17,022 bases of DNA from Methylibium sp964622685 (lineage in GTDB: Bacteria > Pseudomonadota > Gammaproteobacteria > Burkholderiales > Burkholderiaceae_C): assembly GCA_964622685.1 (NCBI GenBank), contig CAZUUU010000054.1, positions 1 to 17,022 of the forward strand, written 5' to 3'. Below the pieces are notes generated by a model. The model searched no databases and had not been told where the DNA came from. It saw nothing but the letters and a program-made list of their open reading frames with translations. Shown here piece by piece: positions 12,692-17,022 of the stretch; position 1 is the first letter of the stretch; each line of letters opens with the position of its first letter. Position numbers and translations under genes: made by a program.

Positions 12692-13317
12692 GCGGCGAGC
12701 ACTTTCTCCAGCCGCTCCAGCAGGTCCGCCGGTGCCACCCAGCCCGGCGCAACCAGCTGGCCCTGGCCGTCGCGCACCGCGGCCAGCGCCGGGAAGCCCG
12801 AGATGCCCAGGCGCTGCGCGAAGGCGAAGTCCTCGGCCGTCGCCGAGCGGATCGCCGGCCGCTCGAAGCCCTGCACGAACGCCGCGCGGGCCATGCCCAG
12901 GCCCTCGGCCAGGTCGGCGAGCGTCGCCGTGTCGGTGACGTCGCGTCCTTCGGCATAGAAGGCGGTCTGGATCGCTGTCAGCATGTCGGGCTCGCAGCCG
13001 GGTTCGAGCTCGCGCACCGTCACCACCGCGCGGCAGGCCGGCTCGGTGGTGTAGAGCCAGTGCTCGCGCTGCAATCCCGCCGGCGAGAAGGGCTGTCCGC
13101 TGCGGCGCGCGACCTCGTCCCAGTGGTGCTGGAGCTTGGCGCGCAGGGCCGCGTCCAGCGCTTCGCCATCGCGGCGCAGCCCGCCCATCACCAGGCGCAG
13201 CGGCAGCTCGGGCCAGCGCGCGCGCACCGCCGCCAGGCTCGGCGCGAAGCCGTAGCACCACGAGCACATGGGGTCGGCGACGTAGAGCAGCAACCAGCCC
13301 GAGGCTGCGCCGCTCAT
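12688..13317 (-). CDS. Cytosolic DsbA-family thiol-disulfide protein (CSWC)
   Basis: A 209-residue thioredoxin-fold protein with the DsbA/2-hydroxychromene isomerase-like helical insertion. The active site is DPMCSWCYGF with Cys18 and Cys21; the cis-proline loop is GISGFPAL. There is no signal peptide, so it acts in the cytosol, like FrnE-type proteins. The conserved MGGLRRD and ACRAVV stretches match the FrnE-like branch. FrnE in Deinococcus is linked to oxidative stress; no direct substrate is known here. It starts in an ATGA overlap with the SDR gene and ends in an ATGA overlap with the GDT1 gene. A link between thiol chemistry and Mn2+ handling is a context guess. Confidence 0.9.
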   Translation of the reverse strand: MSGAASGWLLLYVADPMCSWCYGFAPSLAAVRARWPELPLRLVMGGLRRDGEALDAALRAKLQHHWDEVARRSGQPFSPAGLQREHWLYTTEPACRAVVTVRELEPGCEPDMLTAIQTAFYAEGRDVTDTATLADLAEGLGMARAAFVQGFERPAIRSATAEDFAFAQRLGISGFPALAAVRDGQGQLVAPGWVAPADLLERLEKVLAA

Positions 13318-14102
13318 GCGGGCGCCACCGTGTAGTTGAGCGCCAGCCGACCGCCGTCGGCGTAGACGATCTGGCCGGTCATGTAGCTCGAGGCATCGCT
13401 GGCCAGGAAGGCCACGATGTCGGCGATCTCGGCCGGCTCGCCCAGGCGCTTCATCGGCGTGCGGCCGAGGATGCGCTGCTTCGCGTCCTCGCTGGTCAGC
13501 ACCGCCTGCGCGGCCAGCTCGGTCGCGATCGTGCCGGGCGCGACCGCGTTGACGCGCACGCCGCGATCGGCCAGCGCCAGCGCCATCGCCCGCGTCAGCT
13601 GGTTGATGCCGCCCTTGCTGGCGTTGTAGCTGGCGATGGCCGGGATCGCCATCAGGCCGTTGACCGAGCTCATGTTGACGATCGCCCCCGAGCCTTGCGC
13701 CGCCATCACGCGCGCACAGGCCTGGCCGACGAGGAAGTGGCCCTTCAGGTTGACGGCGATCACCGCGTCCCAGTCGGCCTCGGTGACGTCCAGGAAGTCG
13801 GCCGCCTTGAAGATGCCGGCGTTGTTGACCAGCACGTCGACACGGCCGAACGCCGCGAGCGTGGCCGCCAGCGCCGCCTGCACGTCGGCGGCCCTGGCCA
13901 CGTCGCAGTGCGCGTAGGAGGCCTTCGCGCCGCCGGCCCGCAAGCGCTCCGCGAGGGCGCGGCCGCGAAGGTCGTCGACGTCCCACAGCGCCACCGGCGC
14001 GCCCTCGCGCGCGAAGCGCTCGGCGCAGGCCGCGCCGATGCCCTGGGCAGCCCCGGTGATCACGGCCACCTTGCCGGCCAATGCGAAGTTCACGGCGTTC
14101 AT
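13314..14102 (-). CDS. Short-chain dehydrogenase/reductase (SDR)
   Basis: A 262-residue classical SDR. The coenzyme loop TGAAQGIG is at 16-23, NNAG at 93-96, a catalytic Ser in NMSSVNG (about 145-146), and Tyr159/Lys163 in YNASK. An acidic Asp41 after the second strand (ALWDVDD) suggests NAD(H) over NADP(H). The end VYADGGRLALNYTVAP is typical of the group. The substrate is unknown; relatives include 3-hydroxybutyrate and sugar dehydrogenases. Start and stop both sit in ATGA overlaps (with the MBL gene upstream and the DsbA-family gene downstream), so it is the second gene of a coupled operon. A slightly longer frame upstream to 14141 is only overlap with the MBL gene. Confidence 0.94.
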   Translation of the reverse strand: MNAVNFALAGKVAVITGAAQGIGAACAERFAREGAPVALWDVDDLRGRALAERLRAGGAKASYAHCDVARAADVQAALAATLAAFGRVDVLVNNAGIFKAADFLDVTEADWDAVIAVNLKGHFLVGQACARVMAAQGSGAIVNMSSVNGLMAIPAIASYNASKGGINQLTRAMALALADRGVRVNAVAPGTIATELAAQAVLTSEDAKQRILGRTPMKRLGEPAEIADIVAFLASDASSYMTGQIVYADGGRLALNYTVAPA

Positions 14103-15079
14103 GCGCGTCCCCCGGTGTCGCGGTGCTCGCGGTCCAGCCACACGCCCAGGCCCTGGGCATTGAGCTCGACATCGACTTCCAGCAGCGCATCGATGCTCGC
14201 ATCGTCGAGCTCGCTGCCTTGCGCCCGCAGCCGATCGCGATACAGCGCCGCGAGGGCCCGCTTCAGCGCGGCGTGGCGCTCGGCCACCGCCTGCAGCGGC
14301 CGCGCCAGGGCCACCATGGCGTCGACCTGCTCGCTCAGCTGCGTCGCCATCGCGGCGACGTCATCGAGGCGGCCGTAGTGCGTGACGTACATGCACAGCG
14401 GCTGGCGCTCCAGCATGCGCGCGACCGAGGCCTTCAGCGCCTCGGGCTCGAACTGCACCGGCGTCGTCGTCGGCAGCAGGTAGCGGCCGCGCGGCGTGAC
14501 GAACTCCGGATAGGACATGCCGAAGGTGTCGCCGCTGAACCAGCCGCGGCTCACGGCGTCCCAGATGCAGTGGTGGTGGCGCGCGTGGCCGGGGGTGTCG
14601 ATGAAGAGCAGCGGCCGGCCGGCCAGGTCCAGGGTCATGCCGTCCTCGGTGCTCCGCACGCGTTCGGCCGGCACCGGCTGCACCACGCCGTAGGTGCGCG
14701 CGACCTCGTCGGCGCCGTAGACCGCGCTGGCGCCCTCGACCAGCGCGCTCGGATCGATCATGTGACGGGCGCCACGCGGATGCACCACGAGTCGCGCTAT
14801 GGGCAGCTCGCGCATCAGCGAGCCGGCCGCGCCGGCATGGTCGAGATGCACGTGGGTGACGATCACGTGGTCCACCGCGTCGCGTGCGAGACCCAGCACG
14901 TCCAGCGCGCCCAGCAGCCGCGGCAGGGCCTCGTTGGTGCCGGTGTCGACGTAGGCGGCGCGGCCGTTCTCGACGATCAGGTAGGCCGCATCGAAACGCG
15001 GCCGCACGAAGCCGGTGTCGATGGCGTGGATGCCGTGGCCCAGAGGCTGCAGCCAGTCCGGAAGTGCGGATGAAGTCAT
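14099..15079 (-). CDS. Metallo-beta-lactamase-fold hydrolase
   Basis: A 326-residue MBL-fold protein. The di-metal motif THVHLDHAG is at 75-83 (His76, His78, Asp80, His81). Further ligands are expected in DTPGHARHHHC and FSGDTFG and in VTHYGR. The C-terminal 90 residues (after VTHYGRLDD) are helical and not part of the core fold. Relatives include glyoxalase II and other thioester or lactone hydrolases; no signature fixes the substrate. It is the first gene of the operon with SDR, DsbA-family and GDT1 genes. ATG 15079 has no Shine-Dalgarno, but a TAGAAT box lies 5 nt upstream, so a leaderless transcript is plausible. It is cytosolic, with no signal peptide. Confidence 0.93.
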   Translation of the reverse strand: MTSSALPDWLQPLGHGIHAIDTGFVRPRFDAAYLIVENGRAAYVDTGTNEALPRLLGALDVLGLARDAVDHVIVTHVHLDHAGAAGSLMRELPIARLVVHPRGARHMIDPSALVEGASAVYGADEVARTYGVVQPVPAERVRSTEDGMTLDLAGRPLLFIDTPGHARHHHCIWDAVSRGWFSGDTFGMSYPEFVTPRGRYLLPTTTPVQFEPEALKASVARMLERQPLCMYVTHYGRLDDVAAMATQLSEQVDAMVALARPLQAVAERHAALKRALAALYRDRLRAQGSELDDASIDALLEVDVELNAQGLGVWLDREHRDTGGRA

Positions 15080-15084
15080 GCGGC

Positions 15085-15090
15085 ATTCTA
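15085..15090 (-). promoter_or_regulatory. -10-like box directly before MBL operon
   Basis: TAGAAT on the minus strand (15090-15085) matches the -10 consensus in 5 of 6 places and is 5 nt before the ATG at 15079. No clear -35 was found 16-18 nt upstream. Confidence 0.3.
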
Positions 15091-15138
15091 GGAACGGGCT
15101 CGCGCGCGGACGCGACCCGCACGGACTTCGACGGCCTG

Positions 15139-15349
15139 TGCGACAATCTCGCTGCGGCGCAACAAGTGCGTCGCGCCCCGGGCGACCGGGGCCTGTGCAT
15201 GTCGTCACCAGTCCGGCCTCGCGCTCCCAGGCGCTTTTCTCATAGGCCCGCACACCGTGCGTTCCGTCTGTTGGTCGATGTGTTGAACCAACCTGCCGTG
15301 GCCCGTCCACGGCGCTGACGGACCCGCCGGCTACCCCGGCGGTTGAACT
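15139..15349 (+). promoter_or_regulatory. Structured leader of the DEAD-box helicase gene
   Basis: The 270 bp between the MBL gene and the helicase hold no gene. An extended -10-like TGCGACAAT (15139-15147) would give a leader of about 195 nt. It contains six hairpins: CCCCGG-GCGA-CCGGGG with a GNRA-type loop (15176-15191), GGCCT/AGGCC enclosing GCGC/GCGC (15215-15248), CGCAC/GTGCG (15249-15261), GTTGGT/ACCAAC (15270-15292), GCCGTGG/CCACGGC (15295-15313) and CCGCCGG/CCGGCGG (15324-15342). The last one ends 7 nt before the GTG start and locks up the only purine-rich SD-like bases (GGCGG). Confidence 0.55.
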
Positions 15350-16702
15350 GTGACTGACGTTTCGAATTTCGAGGCCCTCGGCCTTGCCGCTCCCCTTTTG
15401 CATGCCGTGACCCAGCTGGGCTTCACGCAACCCACCTCGGTGCAGGCCCAGGCCATCCCGGCGGCCCTGAAGGGCGGCGACTGGATGGTCAGCAGCCAGA
15501 CCGGCAGCGGCAAGACCGCGGCCTTCCTGCTGCCGCTGCTGCACCGCCTGCTGCATGCACCGGTGGCCGAGGTCGGCCGCGTGGCCGCGCCGCGCGTCGT
15601 CGTGCTGTGCCCGACGCGCGAACTCGCCCAGCAGGTGGCGTCGGACGCCATCGACCTGATGCGTGGCGTCGGCGACGCGATGCGCGCCGAAGGCAAGCAC
15701 CACCCGATGCGCGAGGCCGTGCGCGGCCTGCGCGTGGCCACCGTGGTCGGTGGCATGCCGTTCGGCAAGCAGCTGTTCGACCTGCGCGGCGCGCAGGTCG
15801 TGATCGCCACGCCGGGCCGCCTGCTGGACCTGCACACGCGCGGCCAGATCAAGCTCGACGCGACCCAGGTGCTGGTGGTCGACGAGGCCGACCGCATGCT
15901 GGACCTCGGCTTCGCCGAGGACCTGGCGGCGATCCAGGACGCGACCTCCGCGCGCGAGCAGACGCTGATGTTCTCGGCCACCTTCGCGCCGCGCATCATG
16001 GCGCTGGCCGCCAAGCTGATGCGCCACCCGGGCCGCCTGGAGCTGGCGACCGCGCACGACGTGCACACCGACATCACGCAGATGCTGCACTGGGCCGATG
16101 ACATGGGCCACAAGCAGAAGCTGCTCGAGCACTGGCTGCGCGACACCGAGGTCGACCAGGCGGTCGTCTTCGCCAGCACGCAGATCGACACCGAGGCCAT
16201 CGCCGAGGCGCTGCAGCAGATGGGCCACTCGGCCATCGCGCTGCACGGCGCGATGCCGCAGGCGGTACGCAACCGGCGCCTGCAGAACGTGCGCGACGGT
16301 CACGTGCGCGTGCTGGTCGCCACCGACGTGGCCGCCCGCGGTCTCGACGTGCCGAGCATCAGCCACGTCATCAACTTCGGCCTGCCGATGAAGGCCGAAG
16401 ACTACGTGCACCGCATCGGCCGCACCGGCCGCGCCGGCCGCGCCGGCATGGCGATCACCATCGCCGAGCATCGCGAGCGCGGCAAGATCCGCGCGATCGA
16501 GGCCTACACGCGCCAGCCCATCGAGGCCAGCGTGATCGCCGGCCTGGAGCCGACGCCGCCCAAGCCCCGGCCGGCCAAGCCGATGCCGGGACAGCGCCAC
16601 GGCCAGAACCGCGGCGGCGCCGGCCGCCCGGGTGGTGGCTACGCCGGCAAGGGCCCGCGCCGCGAAGGCGGTGCGCGCTTCGGCCAGCGCGACGGTCGCT
16701 GA
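15350..16702 (+). CDS. rhlE: RhlE-type DEAD-box ATP-dependent RNA helicase
   Basis: A 450-residue RNA helicase used in RNA remodelling, ribosome assembly or RNA decay. All motifs are present: FTQPTSVQAQAIP (Q motif), SQTGSGKT (I, 49-56), PTRELAQQ (Ia), TPGR (Ib), DEAD (II, 178-181), SAT (III), VVFAST, RGLDVP (V) and HRIGRTGRAGR (VI). A basic Gly/Arg-rich tail (from about residue 405: PAKPMPGQRHGQNRGG...) is typical for RNA binding. Between motifs Ia and the VGGMPFG block there are about 20 extra residues (GVGDAMRAEGKHHPM...) compared with the RhlE pattern I know. The start is GTG 15350, because the first internal Met falls after the Q motif. There is no free Shine-Dalgarno; the leader hairpin covers that spot. 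RhlE is the closest subgroup by eye. Confidence 0.95.
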   Translation: MTDVSNFEALGLAAPLLHAVTQLGFTQPTSVQAQAIPAALKGGDWMVSSQTGSGKTAAFLLPLLHRLLHAPVAEVGRVAAPRVVVLCPTRELAQQVASDAIDLMRGVGDAMRAEGKHHPMREAVRGLRVATVVGGMPFGKQLFDLRGAQVVIATPGRLLDLHTRGQIKLDATQVLVVDEADRMLDLGFAEDLAAIQDATSAREQTLMFSATFAPRIMALAAKLMRHPGRLELATAHDVHTDITQMLHWADDMGHKQKLLEHWLRDTEVDQAVVFASTQIDTEAIAEALQQMGHSAIALHGAMPQAVRNRRLQNVRDGHVRVLVATDVAARGLDVPSISHVINFGLPMKAEDYVHRIGRTGRAGRAGMAITIAEHRERGKIRAIEAYTRQPIEASVIAGLEPTPPKPRPAKPMPGQRHGQNRGGAGRPGGGYAGKGPRREGGARFGQRDGR

Positions 16703-16706
16703 GCCC

Positions 16707-16739
16707 GAGAGAAAAGTCCCCGGGCCGGCAGGGCCCGGG
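16707..16739 (-). terminator. Intrinsic terminator-like element, minus orientation
   Basis: CCCGGGCC (16719-16726) and GGCCCGGG (16732-16739) form a perfect 8-bp stem with a 5-nt loop. Read on the minus strand, the stem is followed by GACTTTTCTCTC (16718-16707), the T-tract of an intrinsic terminator. On the plus strand no T-tract follows. It would therefore stop antisense transcription entering the helicase gene, or act for the helicase mRNA only as a 3' stabiliser. Confidence 0.5.
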
Positions 16740-16746
16740 CCATCGC

Positions 16747-16782
16747 CCGGACAATCCGGCCGGTCCTCACCGATCCGGATCG
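16747..16782 (+). promoter_or_regulatory. Hairpin and 12-bp palindrome before VOC gene
   Basis: CCGGA-CAA-TCCGG (16747-16759) includes a GACAAT -10-like box (16750-16755). CGATCCGGATCG (16771-16782) is a perfect 12-bp palindrome ending 6 nt before the ATG at 16789, where a Shine-Dalgarno would be. It may be an operator or a translation-level element; nothing else fits in 16703-16788. Confidence 0.3.
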
Positions 16783-16788
16783 TCCGCG

Positions 16789-17022
16789 ATGAAATACCTG
16801 CGCACGATGGTGCGTGTCACCGACCTCGACGCGTCGCTGCGCTTCTATTGCGACGCGCTCGGTCTCGAGGAGATCTCGCGCCGCGAGGTGCCGCAGGGCC
16901 GCTTCACGCTGGTCTTCCTGGCCGCACCGGGCGACCGCGATGCGCAGGTCGAGCTGACCCACAACTGGGACCCCGAGGTCTACACCGGCGGGCGCAACTT
17001 CGGCCACCTGGCCTACGCGGTC
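16789..17022 (+). CDS. VOC/glyoxalase I-like protein, N-terminal part
   Basis: The first 78 residues of a vicinal-oxygen-chelate protein, cut by the window end. It reads MKYLRTMVRVTDLDASLRFYCDALGL, then GRFTLVFLAAPGD, VELTHNWDPEVYTGGRNFGHLAYAV. This is the lactoylglutathione lyase (GloA) pattern common in Burkholderiales; GloA converts the methylglyoxal-glutathione hemithioacetal to S-lactoylglutathione. Of the metal ligands known from E. coli GloA (His5, Glu56, His74, Glu122), the Glu (residue 55) and the second His (residue 73) are present, but residue 5 is Arg instead of His. The fourth lies beyond the window. Because of this I do not assign a gene symbol. The start ATG has no Shine-Dalgarno. 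Confidence 0.85.
   Translation, partial: MKYLRTMVRVTDLDASLRFYCDALGLEEISRREVPQGRFTLVFLAAPGDRDAQVELTHNWDPEVYTGGRNFGHLAYAV

Noticed and set aside
14099..16600. An 833-codon minus-strand frame opposite the helicase, continuing into the MBL gene
   Set aside because: Only 14099-15079 is coding. The upstream part is antisense to a well-conserved helicase and crosses the leader.

Overview
The window looks like a chromosomal segment of a high-GC betaproteobacterium, probably order Burkholderiales (Rubrivivax/Leptothrix/Ideonella-like). This is inferred from the very GC-rich third codon positions and the protein sequences (UbiD, MsrA, PdxH, RhlE-type helicase and VOC protein all read as Burkholderiales homologues). 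I see no transposase, integrase, tRNA, rRNA, CRISPR array or phage gene. It is a housekeeping and accessory-metabolism region, not a mobile island.

Layout. (1) 1-2058: the 3' end of ubiD (+), a 236-bp gap rich in perfect hairpins that ends in a good intrinsic terminator, a DUF218 (YdcF/ElyC-like) membrane protein (-) and a divergent msrA (+). (2) 2126-4681: a small secreted DUF2946-like protein followed by a TonB-dependent receptor of the ZnuD-like type, probably a metal-uptake pair. (3) 4709-9025: pdxH (-), divergent from a two-subunit molybdenum hydroxylase (IorA/IorB-like, exported by Tat), then a hairpin-rich gap and a MocA/MobA-like nucleotidyltransferase that probably matures the enzyme's cofactor. 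(4) 9039-12108: a ChaC-like gamma-glutamylcyclotransferase and a PaaI-type thioesterase (-), divergent from a MarR regulator overlapping an MFS transporter (+), with a perfect palindrome in the divergent promoter. (5) 12116-15079: a tight four-gene operon on the minus strand (MBL-fold hydrolase, SDR, cytosolic CSWC DsbA-family protein, GDT1/UPF0016 cation transporter) in which all three junctions are ATGA overlaps. (6) 15080-17022: a long, strongly structured leader, an RhlE-type DEAD-box helicase with a GTG start, and the 5' part of a glyoxalase-I-like VOC protein cut by the window end.

No wholly new protein system is evident. The most interesting signals are in the non-coding DNA: a candidate small RNA after ubiD, a six-hairpin leader in front of the helicase gene that reaches its start region, a hairpin-bridged ribosome binding site before the TonB receptor, stacked hairpins between the Mo-enzyme and the cofactor gene, and four genes whose -10-like box sits only 5-7 nt before the start codon (candidate leaderless mRNAs). 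All structural statements are base pairings read by eye; no folding energy or database search was run.
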